Shown here: positions 44,131-53,598 of the stretch, piece by piece
Layout: each line of letters starts with the position of its first letter
How positions within the stretch are numbered: the first letter of the stretch is position 1
Origin: DATLNF01 sp963765815
Lineage (GTDB): Bacteria > Actinomycetota > Actinomycetes > BP-191
Assembly (NCBI GenBank): GCA_963765815.1
Contig: CAVXXT010000001.1
Span: 390,232-454,231 of the forward strand
Reading direction: 5' to 3'
DNA length: 64,000 nt
The notes under the pieces: generated by a model
The model's input: the letters and a program-made list of their open reading frames with translations, nothing else
The model's database searches: none
Told to the model about the DNA's origin: nothing
Program-made: the position numbers and the translations under genes

Positions 44131-44532
44131 TTAGATCAGACCGACGGTGGCGGTCGAACGGCGCGTGTACGTCGCGTCGCCGACGAACTGGGCAACGTCG
44201 CCCAAGGCCAGGATGGCCTTCACGGCGCCCATGAGCTTGCCGCACGTGACGTAGCCAGAGGCGTCGGTGTTGGCGTAACAGATCACTGCGCCGGTGGCCT
44301 CGAAGAACGACACGACCCCGACCGCCCACGCCGTGGCCGCCCGATGTGAGTCGGCCGCTGACCTTCAGCGTGACAATGCCGGGTGCGGCGGGATCGACGA
44401 TCGGCGTGTAGGACACCAGCGAGGTGGCCGTCGAGCCCGCCGCCATGGCCGCCGGCGTAAAGCGCGGTGCGACGCCGCTGAGCGCCGCGATCGCGAGTGC
44501 CGACCACCAAAATGACTCGTGACTTGCCTCAT
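44131..44532 (-). CDS. secreted Ig-like domain protein, frameshifted
   Basis: About 130 residues in joined frames. MRQVTSH then a hydrophobic signal FWWSALAIAALSG...AAMAAG, then an Ig-like (Big_3/5-type) fold TATSLVSYTPIVDPAAPGI ... GAVICYANTDASGYVTC ... GDATYTRRSTATVGLI with one Cys pair. One frame change is a TTTT run near 44510 that would be TTTTT; another is near 44330. Function unknown. It is divergent from the pyrophosphatase gene. Confidence 0.55.
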
Positions 44533-44575
44533 CGGAATTGCCCCCGGTTCGTGTGCCTGCCCACAGGTTACCGGT

Positions 44576-44581
44576 TACGTT
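44576..44581 (+). promoter_or_regulatory. -10 box of leaderless promoter for ppa
   Basis: TACGTT lies 6 nt before the GTG at 44588, with no ribosome site. Confidence 0.45.
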
Positions 44582-44587
44582 CCATCT

Positions 44588-45076
44588 GTGGAGATCGAAG
44601 TCGTCGTCGAAATCCCGAAGGGCTCGCGCAACAAATACGAGGTCAATCACGAAACCGGCGAGGTGTGGCTCGACCGGCGCCTCTTCACAGCGATGTCGTA
44701 TCCGGCGGACTACGGCTTCATCCCCGACACCCTGTCCGAAGACGGCGACCCGCTCGACGCCATGGTGCTGCTCGAAGAACCGACGTTTCCGGGCTGCCAT
44801 ATCCGCGCCCGCGTGCTCGGCGTGTTCTGGATGACCGACGAGGCCGGGCCCGACGCCAAGATCCTCTGCGTCCCGCACGAAGACGAGCGTTGGGACGATC
44901 TGCAGGATCTGTCGGACCTAAGGCGCACGCACATCCTCGACGAGATCGGCCACTTCTTCGAGACGTACAAGGCGCTCGAGCCGAACAAGGGCACCGAGAC
45001 CCGTGGCTGGGAAGGTCGCGACGCGGCGCTCGCCGAGATCGAAGCGAGCCGCGCCCGCTTCGTCCCGCACCACTAG
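44588..45076 (+). CDS. ppa: inorganic pyrophosphatase (family I)
   Basis: A 162-residue cytoplasmic Mg-dependent enzyme hydrolysing pyrophosphate to drive biosynthesis. Active-site residues are visible in VVEIPKGSRNKYEV (Glu, Lys), SYPADYGFIPDT (Tyr) and DGDPLDAMVL (the three-Asp metal signature). Length matches the short bacterial form. GTG at 44588 is chosen because the protein then starts at the first strand; longer forms are not conserved. No frame breaks. Confidence 0.95.
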   Translation: MEIEVVVEIPKGSRNKYEVNHETGEVWLDRRLFTAMSYPADYGFIPDTLSEDGDPLDAMVLLEEPTFPGCHIRARVLGVFWMTDEAGPDAKILCVPHEDERWDDLQDLSDLRRTHILDEIGHFFETYKALEPNKGTETRGWEGRDAALAEIEASRARFVPHH

Positions 45077-45084
45077 CGCTTGCG

Positions 45085-45730
45085 CTAGGTCAGCCGTCGA
45101 CGCAGTTCGACGAATACGGTCTCGCCGACGATGTCGGTGAGCTCATCGGCCAAGGAGTCGATCACCGCGCGGTCGCCGACATAGGCGCGGTCGCCTTCGG
45201 TGCAGCACCACGCCATCGTCTCGCCCTCCTCGCCCCAGTCGCGGCGCTGCCAGCGCCGCACCGTCGCGACCTCGTTGTCGCCCGGCCCGTCCTCCCAGTC
45301 GACCTTGATCGGGAGTTGCCAGCACACCGACGGCTTCCAGTCCATCGGCGACTCGCCCGCGTCGATCGCGGCGAGGTGCAGCGCGCAGCCGGCGCCGCCG
45401 GCGAAGCCCGGGCCGGTTGAGGAAGATGCAGGCGCCGTCGACGAGGCGGGTGTTGGTGCGCGTCTCATCGCTGAAGATGCCGCCGCGGCGGCCACGTCGT
45501 GGTGCTGGAACCGCTCGGCGGGGACCATCGCGGCCATCGCGCTGACGAGCATCGCCTCGTCTTCGCCGTCGAGGTGCGCGCCCATGCGAACAGCAGCCCT
45601 GCCCGAGGTGCTCGGCGGGTTCGTCGAGGATGCCTTGGCAACCGCGACCCCAGATGCAGGTCCAGTTCGAGGTGAGGAACTCAGTGTCGAAGCGCCACGT
45701 CACATCGCCGTCAGTGATCTCCTCCGTCAT
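45085..45730 (-). CDS. Cys-rich putative metal-chelating protein (DUF3109-like), frameshifted
   Basis: About 215 residues in joined frames. Cys-containing blocks appear in order: SNWTCIWGRGCQG, GQGCCS, DGACIFLNRP, GAGCALHLAA, KPSVCWQLPI and MAWCCTEGD. The CIFL / CALH / KPSVCWQLP series resembles zinc- or iron-chelating (YkgJ/DUF3109-like) proteins. At least three frame changes (near 45420, 45480 and 45590). Function unknown. It converges with ppa and is divergent from the Ddn-type gene. Confidence 0.5.
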
Positions 45731-45769
45731 GCGGAATACGACACTACGCAGGTCGAGTTGAATGACGAC

Positions 45770-46206
45770 ATGCCTCTGACCGGTGAATACGAACCAAGCA
45801 AGTGGGACTGGGTCCGCGAACAAGTGGAGACCTACGAGCGAACCGGCGGCGCCGAAGCGAACACGCTGATGGACACCGGCATGCCGATCATCATCGTGAC
45901 CACGCGTGGCGCGACTTCGGGCAAGATCCGCAAGCTGGCGCTGATGCGCGTCGAGCACGACGGCGAGTACGCGTTGATTGCGTCGGTTGGTGGCGCGCCG
46001 AAGCAATCCGGGTTGGTACTACAACCTCAAGGCTGATCCCGCGGCCGTGGTCATTCAGGACGGGCCCGAGCCCTTCGACGCCGTCGTCCGCGAGCTTGAC
46101 GCCGACGATCCCGAGCGGGCCGTGTGGTGGGAGCGATCGGTGGCCGCTTACCCGCCGTACGCCGAATACCAGGAGCGCACCGAGCGCCTCATCCCGGTAC
46201 TCATAG
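45770..46206 (+). CDS. Ddn-type F420-dependent nitroreductase family protein, frameshifted
   Basis: About 146 residues. MPLTGEYEPSKWDWVREQVE, NTLMDTGMPIIIVTTRGATS and GWYYNLKADPAAVVIQDG are characteristic of the Ddn (deazaflavin-dependent nitroreductase) family, split-barrel proteins using reduced F420. One frame change near 46012, where a C run or G run appears miscounted (KNPGWYY is expected), and another close to the stop. End position approximate. Natural substrates are unknown; F420 use is inferred from family. Confidence 0.75.
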
Positions 46207-46225
46207 CGTCGCGGCGCGTAGCGAC

Positions 46226-47062
46226 TCAGTCGGCGAAGTTCGGGTCGCGCTTTTCGAAAAACGCCATCACGGCCTCAACCTGGTTCGGACTGCCGATGAG
46301 CGAGCCGATCGTCGCGCGCTCGTCGGCGAACTGCTCGGCCACGCCGCGATAGGGCGACGCGTTCAACAGCTTCTTGGCGCCGCGCACGGCGAGCGGGCTC
46401 TTGCCGGCGATCTCGTGCGCGAGCGCGAGCGCGTCCTCCAGCGGGTTCGTCGCTCACCGTGGTGGCGAGACCGATCTGCGCCGCCTCGGTCACCCGACAC
46501 CATGCGGCCGGTGAAGGTCAGCTCCTTGGCGCGGTCGAGGCCGACGAACAACGGCAGCATGGCCGTGCCCGGTCATGTCGGGGATGAGACCCCAGCGGAT
46601 CTCGAGGATCGAGAACTGCGCGTCGGGCGCCACGATGCGCAGGTCGGCGCCGAGCGCGATCTGGCGCCACCGCCGAGCGCGACGCCGTGCACGGCGGCGA
46701 TGACCGGGCACTCCAACTCCTGCCACACGTAAGCAGCCTGCTGACCGAGGTGGGTGATGCGGCCTTCGAGATCACGATGCTGGCGCGGCCGGCTTGTCGG
46801 ACTTCGGCGTCTCCTCTTCGGCGCATCGGCGCCGCCGCCGGCCATCTGCTGGAAGCTGCTGAAGTCGAGTCCGGCGCAGAAGCCGCGACCGTTGCCCGAC
46901 AGCACCACGGCGCGGACGTCGCGGTTCGCCTTTCAGCGACTCGCCGGCGTCGACGATGGCGGCGAACTGCGCGCCGTCGAGTGCGTTGATCTTGTCGGGC
47001 CGGTTGAACCGCACGTCGGCGACGTGGTCTTCGATCGAGATGGTGACGCGCTCTTCGGACAT
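46226..47062 (-). CDS. enoyl-CoA hydratase/isomerase family protein, frameshifted
   Basis: About 278 residues. It starts MSEERVTISIEDHVADVRFN, has the oxyanion-loop regions GRGFCAGLDFSSF and CPVIAAVHGVALGGG, LEIRWGLIPDM, and ends EKRDPNFAD. Four or more frame changes between 46430 and 46930. Crotonase-fold enzymes hydrate enoyl-CoA esters in beta-oxidation or related pathways. Another crotonase, a thiolase and an acyl-CoA synthetase nearby suggest acyl-CoA degradation. Confidence 0.78.
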
Positions 47063-47103
47063 GGCCGACACCGTAGAGGGACGGGCCAGTACGTTGCCTT
47101 TCC

Positions 47104-47970
47104 ATGGCCCCGCATCCTGTCCGCCGTCTTGGCACGCTCGTTGAACCCCTCGCCGCAGCCGTGTACTTCGCACCCGAGGCCAACGCCGCCTACGCCGAAC
47201 TTGGCGAGGTTGGCGGATGGTGGGCGCCGTACTACGCCAGTCGCGGCGCGTGTCTCGGCGAGACGACCGCGCTCAACGTTGCGGCCGCGTTTGGCGTGTT
47301 CAACCCGTCCCACATCGTCGAGGAGCTGGAGCAAGCGTGGAAGGTCGCGACGCCGAGCCAGTGGTGGCAGGCGCGCGTGCAGGGCGCGACGGCGCAGCTT
47401 GAACGGCTGCTCGGCGAGGCCCCTGCGGGCGCCGAACGAGCGACGGAGTTGTTGCGGCGCGTCGTGGACAACTCAGCCGTCTCCGGCCACCCGTTCTATG
47501 CCGGGCTCGCCAGTCAGTCGTGGCCTGGCACGCTGCTCGGCGACTTGTGGCACGCCGCTGATCGCGTGCGCGAACACCGCGGCGATACACACACCGCCGC
47601 CTACAACGCGCTCAGCTTTACCGCGCCCGAGATCATGATGCTCACCGAGTTGTGGTGGGGACTGCCGCACGGGCTGTATCTGGCCAGCCGCCACTGGGAC
47701 ACCACCGACATCGAAGTCGGTCTGGCCAGCCTGCGCGACAAGGGATGGGTCGAAGGCGACCCCGCGACGATCACGGCCGAAGGAATCCGCGTGCGGGTCG
47801 AGGTCGAAGATCTCACCGACCGCGGCGAAGCGGCGGTACTCGACGTGTTGAGCAACTCGGAACGCGACGAGTTGTTTGCCATCCTGAAGCCGATGGCCGC
47901 GACGATCGTGGCCGGTGGTGGTTACCCCGCCGACCCGAACGAACGGGAACTTCCCGGCGTCGAGCAATAA
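47104..47970 (+). CDS. SCO6745 family protein
   Basis: A 288-residue conserved actinobacterial protein. It begins with PVRRLGTLVEPLAAAVYFAPEA and has the conserved YYASRGACLGE and VAAAFGVFNPSHI blocks. The C-terminal half has a winged-helix-like region (SLRDKGWVEGDPATITAEGI) that recalls MarR-type proteins, but no known binding site. Function unknown. One intact frame. Followed by a strong convergent terminator. Confidence 0.85.
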   Translation: MAPHPVRRLGTLVEPLAAAVYFAPEANAAYAELGEVGGWWAPYYASRGACLGETTALNVAAAFGVFNPSHIVEELEQAWKVATPSQWWQARVQGATAQLERLLGEAPAGAERATELLRRVVDNSAVSGHPFYAGLASQSWPGTLLGDLWHAADRVREHRGDTHTAAYNALSFTAPEIMMLTELWWGLPHGLYLASRHWDTTDIEVGLASLRDKGWVEGDPATITAEGIRVRVEVEDLTDRGEAAVLDVLSNSERDELFAILKPMAATIVAGGGYPADPNERELPGVEQ

Positions 47971-47972
47971 CG

Positions 47973-48025
47973 CGAACTCGTCCCGCGAAACGACCTAAAA
48001 CCAGTCGCTTCGCGGGACGAGTTCG
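47973..48025. terminator. bidirectional hairpin terminator
   Basis: Two 22-nt arms, 47973-47994 and 48004-48025, pair with one mismatch around a 9-nt A-rich loop (CTAAAACCA). It fills the gap between convergent genes and should stop transcription from both sides. Confidence 0.8.
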
Positions 48026-48028
48026 GGG

Positions 48029-48374
48029 CTAGGAGGAGGCGTCGCGTCGTTCGATGACTTCGAAACTGAGCAGCTGCGCGCCGTGCGCCACCGGAGCGGG
48101 CGCGTCGGGCTTGCCTTCAGCGGATTTATCCGTTGCGACGTGGGCGTGGGCCTTGGCGAAGTCCTGGCTACTGAGCCAGGCGTTGTAGGTCTCTTCGCTC
48201 GACCAGCGTGTGTACACGAAGTAGCTGGTGTTTTCGCCGTTCGGGCGCAGCAGTTCGAACGCCTCGAAGCCTTCGCTGTGTTCAACGGCTCCGGCGCGCG
48301 CGGCGAAGCGCGCCTTCGAACTCGGCGGCTCGCGCCGGGTCTACTTCGACGGCATTGATCTTGACGACGCTCAT
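48029..48374 (-). CDS. antibiotic biosynthesis monooxygenase-like (ABM) protein, one frameshift
   Basis: About 115 residues. N-terminus MSVVKINAVEVDPARAAEFE and, in a second frame, FELLRPNGENTSYFVYTRWS, NAWLSSQDFAKAHAH, and the final GAQLLSFEVIERRD are the pattern of dimeric ABM/heme-degrading monooxygenase folds (IsdG/MhuD-like). The frame break is near 48300. ATGA overlap with the upstream cupin gene. Whether it binds heme is unknown. Confidence 0.75.
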
Positions 48375-48925
48375 TGCTCTGACTCCCGATTGGTCCATGC
48401 CGCGTTCGCCTCGGCGAACACCTTGTTGAGCTCTTCCATGTTGTGGGGCCGCTCTTCGAGCGGACCCGGTCCCCACACGCTGCGGGGGTGATGCACGAAG
48501 TCGCCGTTGTACACGTGAATCGCCGCGGTCACGCGATCGGTGGAGTTGGCCACCGCGTGGATGACGTCGTCGCCCAGCAACAGCACGTCGCCCGTCTCAA
48601 TCTGCTTGCCACCAGTTTCGGCGATGGTGCCGTCGGCGCGACGGTAAAACGCGTTGTCCTCACGACCGGCGTAGACGCCGATCGCCGCCCACATGTTGTG
48701 GTTGTGCGGGAACAGCTGGATGCCCGGCGGCCACACCGCGTGGATCACGGTCAGCTCCGGCGTGCGATAGAGGAGGGTGACGCCGCCCTCGTCGGGGCGC
48801 AACGCATCGCCGATGGACGTGGGGTCGCGCAGCGCGGCATCGAGCAAGTCGCGCACCGCCAGGAGCGGCTCGGTCTCCTGCATGGCTGCTTGGCATTCGG
48901 CGAGAAATCGTTCGGTATCAAACAT
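48371..48925 (-). CDS. cupin family protein (cysteine dioxygenase-like)
   Basis: A 184-residue cupin. Iron-binding motif 1 is FPHNHNMWAAIGVYAG (two His); motif 2 is DVIHAVAN, with a further IHVYNGDF. This arrangement resembles cysteine-dioxygenase-like thiol dioxygenases with unknown substrate. One intact frame, ATG start. The ABM gene is translationally coupled downstream. Confidence 0.8.
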   Translation of the reverse strand: MFDTERFLAECQAAMQETEPLLAVRDLLDAALRDPTSIGDALRPDEGGVTLLYRTPELTVIHAVWPPGIQLFPHNHNMWAAIGVYAGREDNAFYRRADGTIAETGGKQIETGDVLLLGDDVIHAVANSTDRVTAAIHVYNGDFVHHPRSVWGPGPLEERPHNMEELNKVFAEANAAWTNRESEQ

Positions 48926-48950
48926 GCATTAATAGGTGTACCACCCCGAC

Positions 48951-49394
48951 ATGGCCAGCAAAAAAGATGAGCGCCCCGTCCTCATGCCATCGGATGTGTC
49001 GACGCGGGTTGGCGTGTTCGACCGGTTCGCTGGCGTAGCCGCACAGATCGCCAGCCGCGCCGTGTTCTTCATGTTCTGCGTGTTACTGGTGATCATCTGG
49101 CTGCCGTCGTATTTCCTCATAGGTAGCGTCGATACCTGGCAACTCATCATCAACACGATGACGACCATCGTGACCTTCTTGATGGTGGCGTTGCTGCAGA
49201 ACAGTCAGACCAGGACCGACCAAGCGGTGCAACACAAGCTCAACGCCATGGCGGAGGGACTCAGCGCGCTGATGAAGCACACCGCGAAAGTCGACGGTGC
49301 CGCGAAGTCTCGAGAACTCCGCAGCTGCATCGAAGAACTGACGGAGGCGGTTGGTCTCGAAGAACAGGAAAGCTCGTCGCACAACGCGGCGTAG
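48951..49394 (+). CDS. low-affinity iron permease family protein
   Basis: A 147-residue membrane protein. Two hydrophobic segments (RAVFFMFCVLLVIIWLPSYF and TMTTIVTFLMVALLQNSQ) and the NTMTTIVTFLMVALLQNSQTR block define the low-affinity iron permease/DUF family. The C-terminus is cytoplasmic and helical. Iron transport by bacterial members is not proven. ATG at 48951 preferred; GTG at 48936 is in frame. Intact frame. Confidence 0.82.
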   Translation: MASKKDERPVLMPSDVSTRVGVFDRFAGVAAQIASRAVFFMFCVLLVIIWLPSYFLIGSVDTWQLIINTMTTIVTFLMVALLQNSQTRTDQAVQHKLNAMAEGLSALMKHTAKVDGAAKSRELRSCIEELTEAVGLEEQESSSHNAA

Positions 49395-50424
49395 CTACAA
49401 CGGCGCGACCGCGTAGCCAATCTTGGAGTCGGCCATCCCGAAGTACAGCCGCCACTCGTTGTTGAACAGCACCAATCCTTCGGCGAAGACCACGTTGTCG
49501 ACTTGGCCGTGCGTGTCCTCCGCGGATGGACGCAGGAACGGTTCGGTAGATCGGGCAATGGCGGCGGACGGGTCGCGGGGATCGAACAACGCTTGGCCCG
49601 GCGAATAGGCGAACGCAGGCAACGTTGGGTCGCCGTGCGCTGGATGGTTGGCGCCGTTGTAAATGAGGACGATGCCCTCGTCAGTTAACAACGCAGGCGG
49701 CCCGGGTTCGACCAGGCCTGAGTCGAAGCGGTGGCGCGCGGCATCAGCAGCGGCGTGAGAGCGTGGTGCCGGCGACGCGATCGACATTCCATCGCCCGTC
49801 CTCGAATCGAAGCGTGTGGTCGCCGGTGGCGTCGCGGTCGAGCGGTGTCCAGTGGATGAGGTCGGTCGATGTCGCTGCGAAACACGTGCCTTCGCCGTAA
49901 TACATCCAGTACTGGTTTCCGAGGCCAGCGGCGATGAGCCGGCCGTCCTGCACGTCGGTGACGATCGCGCCGCTCTTGGCGTAGCGCGAACGCGTGAGGC
50001 GTGCCGGCGAAGGCGGGACCGTGTTTGGTCCAGGCACGCAGGTCGGGCGAGGTCGCCACCATGAGCGTGCCAACCGTGCCGTTGAATCCGGTGTACATGC
50101 ACACGTAGGTGCCGTCAGGCGCCTCGACCACCGCGGGTCTTCGCACCCACCTTGGCTTCGAACTCAGTGAAGTCGCCGTCCGGTTGCAGCACCGGATCGG
50201 GTGCCAACGTGAAGCGAACACCGTCGTCGCTCGTGGCCAACCCGATGCGCGATGTTCCCGCGAAACGGCCGACGTTGTCTTCGCCGCGGACGAGCAGGTG
50301 CACCCGCCCGTCCCGCACGACGGCGCCCGGGTTGAAACTCGTCTTTGGTGGCCCACCACAAGTCGGGGTGCGCATCGATCACCGCGCCGGGTAGGCGAGT
50401 GAAGGGTCCGAGTAGCCAGGACAC
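49395..50424 (-). CDS. GH130-like glycosidase/phosphorylase, frameshifted
   Basis: About 343 residues. A five-bladed propeller is suggested by repeating blocks: FNPGAVVRDGRVHLLVRGED, RIGLATSDDGVRFTLAPDPV, DGTYVCMYTGFNG, LMVATSPDLRAWTKHGPAF, YWMYYGEGTCFAATSTDLIHW, and GPPALLTDEGIVLIYNGANH. This order is typical of GH130 (DUF377) mannoside phosphorylases and hydrolases. At least four frame changes (near 50350, 50140, 49995 and 49740). GTG start at 50424. Substrate unknown. Confidence 0.72.
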
Positions 50425-50430
50425 GAGCGT

Positions 50431-51238
50431 CTAATCCTCGAAGGCGGGCGGCCGACCCTCGCGTCGGGCCCGCACGGCCTCTTCGAAGTTCTGCGTGGTG
50501 AGTCGCACGAAAAGTTGCGTGTGGGTCTCCATTTCGATCGCGGCGTGCAGGCTGCCCATCTCGAGACCGGCCCACATCGTGCGCTTTGTGAGCGCGACGC
50601 CTTGCGTGCTCCACCCGTTGATCCGATCGGCCATGTCGAGCGCGGACGAGGAGCTCGGCGTCGGGCACCACGCGTGACACCAGTCCCATTGCCGCCGCTT
50701 CGTGTGCGTCCACGTCGCGGCCGGTCAGCATGATGTCGAACGCCCGCGACGAGCCAACGGCGCGCGGCAACAGGAAACTCAAACCCAGTTCTGTCGCCGT
50801 TAGTCCGTTGTTGATGCCGGCGGCGCGGAAGTAGGCCGACTCGGCGGCGAGGCGGATGTCGGCACCAAGCGCCAGACACAAGCCTCCGCCGATGGCCGCG
50901 CCGTTAATCGCGCAGATGACGGGCTGAGGCATGCGTTGCATGGCCGGCACCAGGTCGGCGAGGATCGACATGGCCTTGGTCGCGATGCGCGACAACGAGA
51001 GACCGTCAATGTTCGGAGGCGGCTCGCCACTCTGCGTGTCGGCGCCCGAACAGAAACCGTGGCCGGCACCGGTCAGCACCACGCAAGTCGTGTCGTTGTC
51101 CTGGGCGACCGTGGCGAAGGCCTCGTGCAGCGGCACCATCAACTCGAAGGCCATCGAGTTCATGCGTTCGGGGCGGTTCATCGTGATGACCGTCGTGTGC
51201 GGCCGGGGCTTGTCGATCAGGATCAGGGCGTCTGCCAT
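50431..51238 (-). CDS. enoyl-CoA hydratase/isomerase, one frameshift
   Basis: About 269 residues. Crotonase oxyanion loops: GAGHGFCSGADT near residue 58 and PVICAINGAAIGGGLCLALG near residue 108, then AAGINNGLTATELGLSFLLP. A single-base change near 50640 moves the C-terminal helices (QLFVRLTTQNFEEAVRARRE) to another frame. It ends EGRPPAFED, a common crotonase tail. Divergent from the thiolase gene, 19 bp apart, suggesting joint control. Confidence 0.87.
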
Positions 51239-51257
51239 AGGACTACGTTCTCATGTC

Positions 51258-52485
51258 ATGCCTGAGGCCTTGATCATCGATGCCATGCGCTCGCCGCGTG
51301 GCAAGGGGAAGAAGACCGGTGCGCTGCACGAGGTGCACCCGCAGCGGATCCTGGCGCAGGTGCTCAACGCGCTGCGCGACCGGCACGGCTTCGAGACCTC
51401 CGAGGTCGACGACGTGATCATGGGGTGCGGCTCCGGCTCGGGCGACCACTCGATGGACATCGCCCGCATGGCCGCGCTCGACGCCGGATGGGACCTCGAC
51501 GCGCCGGGCGTAACGCTCAACCGCTTCTGCGGATCAGGTCAGCAGGCCGTGAACTTCGCGGCGATGGGCGTGATGTCGGGCCAGCAGGACTTCGTGGTCG
51601 CCGGTGGCGTCGAGTCGATGTCGCGCCCGGGGCCAATGCACGTCGACGGGTTCACTGCGAACAACCCGCACCTGTTCGAGCAGTACCCGATGGTCGCCCA
51701 GGGCATCAGCGCCGACCTCATCGCCACCGTCGAGGGCTTCAGCCGCGAAGAGTGCGACCAGCTCGCCGTCGACAGCCAGGAGCGCGCCGCCAAGGCGCAT
51801 CGCCGAGGGCCGCTTCGACAACAGCCTCGTCACGATCTCACACGACGACGGCACGGTGGCGCTCGACCGCGAGGAGTTCCCGCGGCCGGGCACGACGATG
51901 GAAGACCTCGCCAAGCTGGCGCCGAGCTTCGAGGCAGATGGGCGCGTACTCGCCGAGGGCAAGGAGCTGTCGATCGATCAGACCGCGTTGCTCAGCTATC
52001 CCGAGTGGAAAGGGATTCGTCACGTCCACCACGCCGGCAACTCGTCGGGCGTGGTCGACGGCGCCGGCGCGGTGATGATCACGTCGCCCGAGTACGCGGA
52101 GGCGCACGGGCTGAAGCCGCGGGCCCGCATCAAGATGACCGCGGTGGCCGGCACCGAGCCCGTGATCATGCTCACCGCGCCCGGGCCGGCGACGCTGCGT
52201 TGCCTCAGAAGGCCGGCATGACGATCGACGACATCGACCTGATCGAGGTCAACGAGGCGTTCGCCGCGGTCGTGCTCAAGTTCCTCAAGGACACCGGCGC
52301 CGACTGGGACAAGTGCAACGTCAACGGCGGCGCGATGGCCCTCGGTCACCCGATCGGGGCGACCGGCTCGATGCTGATCGGCACCGCGCTCGACGAGCTC
52401 GAACGGCAGGACAAGACGCACCGGCCTCGTCACGATGTGCACCGGTGGCGGCATGGGCACGGCCACGATCATCGAGCGCGTCTAG
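51258..52485 (+). CDS. acetyl-CoA C-acyltransferase (thiolase), frameshifted
   Basis: About 409 residues. N-terminus MPEALIIDAMRSPRGKGKKT; active-site nucleophile region LNRFCGSGQQAVNFAAMGVM; EVNEAFAAV; NVNGGAMALGHPIGATGS; and the last Cys loop TMCTGGGMGTATIIERV. All catalytic residues (Cys, His, Cys) survive. Three frame changes near 51797, 52195 and 52428. It would cleave or form 3-ketoacyl-CoA. Divergent from the crotonase gene. Confidence 0.87.
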
Positions 52486-52489
52486 ACTC

Positions 52490-53078
52490 TTGCTTCGGCT
52501 GCGCCAGGTCGTTATTGCCGCGGCCGACTTGGCGGCGACGCGCACGCAGATTGAAGACGAGCTCGGGTCTGCCGCACGTGTGGGCCGATCCGGGCGTCGG
52601 TTACTTCGGGTTACGCAACGCGTTGTACGCGATCGGCGACACGTTTCCTGGAAGTGGCGTCAGCCCGTTCAGGCGACGGACGCGCCCGGCGAAGCGATTC
52701 CTCGATCGTGACGGACGCGACGCCGGATACATGGCGATCGTGCAAACAACCGAAGACCTCGACGAAGTGGGCGCGCGTGCCGACGACTCGGCATGCGAAT
52801 CGTGTTCACCGCGAGGGCGATGGCGTCACCGGACTGCACTTCCATCCCGCCGATACCGATGGAACGTTGTTGTCGATCGACAGATGTGACGACGATGCGG
52901 CGTGGCCGTGGGGCGGCCCAGCGTGGAGCGAAGCGCCTGATCGCGGCTATCGCGGCATCGCACGCGCCGCGTTCGCGGTAGCCGACCGTCAAGCGTGGCC
53001 GCGACGTGGGCCGCGCTGCTCGGCGGTGAGTGCGAGGGCGCCTCGTTGGAGTTCATCTCGAATCAGGACGGCCGGTAG
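52490..53078 (+). CDS. VOC / glyoxalase-like domain protein, frameshifted
   Basis: About 195 residues. Pieces in order: RQVVIAAADLAATRTQIEDEL, PHVWADPGVGYFGLRNALYA, AIVQTTEDLDEVG, GDGVTGLHFHPADTDGTLLS, and a final SVAATWAALLGGECEGASLE ending SNQDGR. This is the arrangement of two-half glyoxalase-like (Glyoxalase_3) proteins. TTG start at 52490, just after the thiolase stop. Four or more frame changes. Reaction unknown. Confidence 0.65.
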
Positions 53079-53149
53079 CGGTTTGTGCGAGGTCGATCTC
53101 GTCGGGAATACGCGGCGACGCGGTAACAATCGGCGGCGTTACCTTCCGA

Positions 53150-53598
53150 TGAGTCGACTCGAAGAAATTGGGGAAGCCGACGGTTGGCGGTGTTGGCTGT
53201 GTGATGAACCGGTTGATGCATCGATGACCGATGATCGTGGGCCGAGCATACGACCAGCGTGTGTCGAACGCGAAGAGCAAGAAGGGCGACGGCACGCAAG
53301 AGCGGTTGGCGCATCGTGGCTGCAATACGAAGAAGGGTGCGGTGGCCGCGGTCGTTCCGTGGCGCGAGGGACTGCTTCTTGAGCGATCCGGCGCCGATCA
53401 TCGCGGCGGCGGATCGGTTGGTGCGCAAGGGCGGGCGCGAAGTGATGGCTCGCTGTCCGACGCAGGAGGATGCGCGAAGACGCGGCGTCGATTGGTTGGT
53501 TGACCGACTGTCGCGGCTGCACCCCGATCTGCGGGTGACGACGGAGATCAACGAAGGCGGCGGGCAGTACCTAGTCGCCCTGCGGGCCGCCCAACTAG
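53150..53598 (+). CDS. HNH-nuclease-like zinc protein with C-terminal extension, frameshifted
   Basis: About 150 residues. MSRLEEIGEADGWRCWLCDE gives a CxxC; the SNAKSKKGDGTQ and LAHRGCNTKKG that follow match the HNH pattern (His, Cys and a KKG turn). The second part, FLSDPAPIIAAADRLVRKGG and WLVDRLSRLHPDLRVTTEIN, is not typical HNH. Frame changes near 53235 and 53370. End approximate: it meets the stop of the convergent reductase gene. Nuclease activity is uncertain. Confidence 0.45.
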
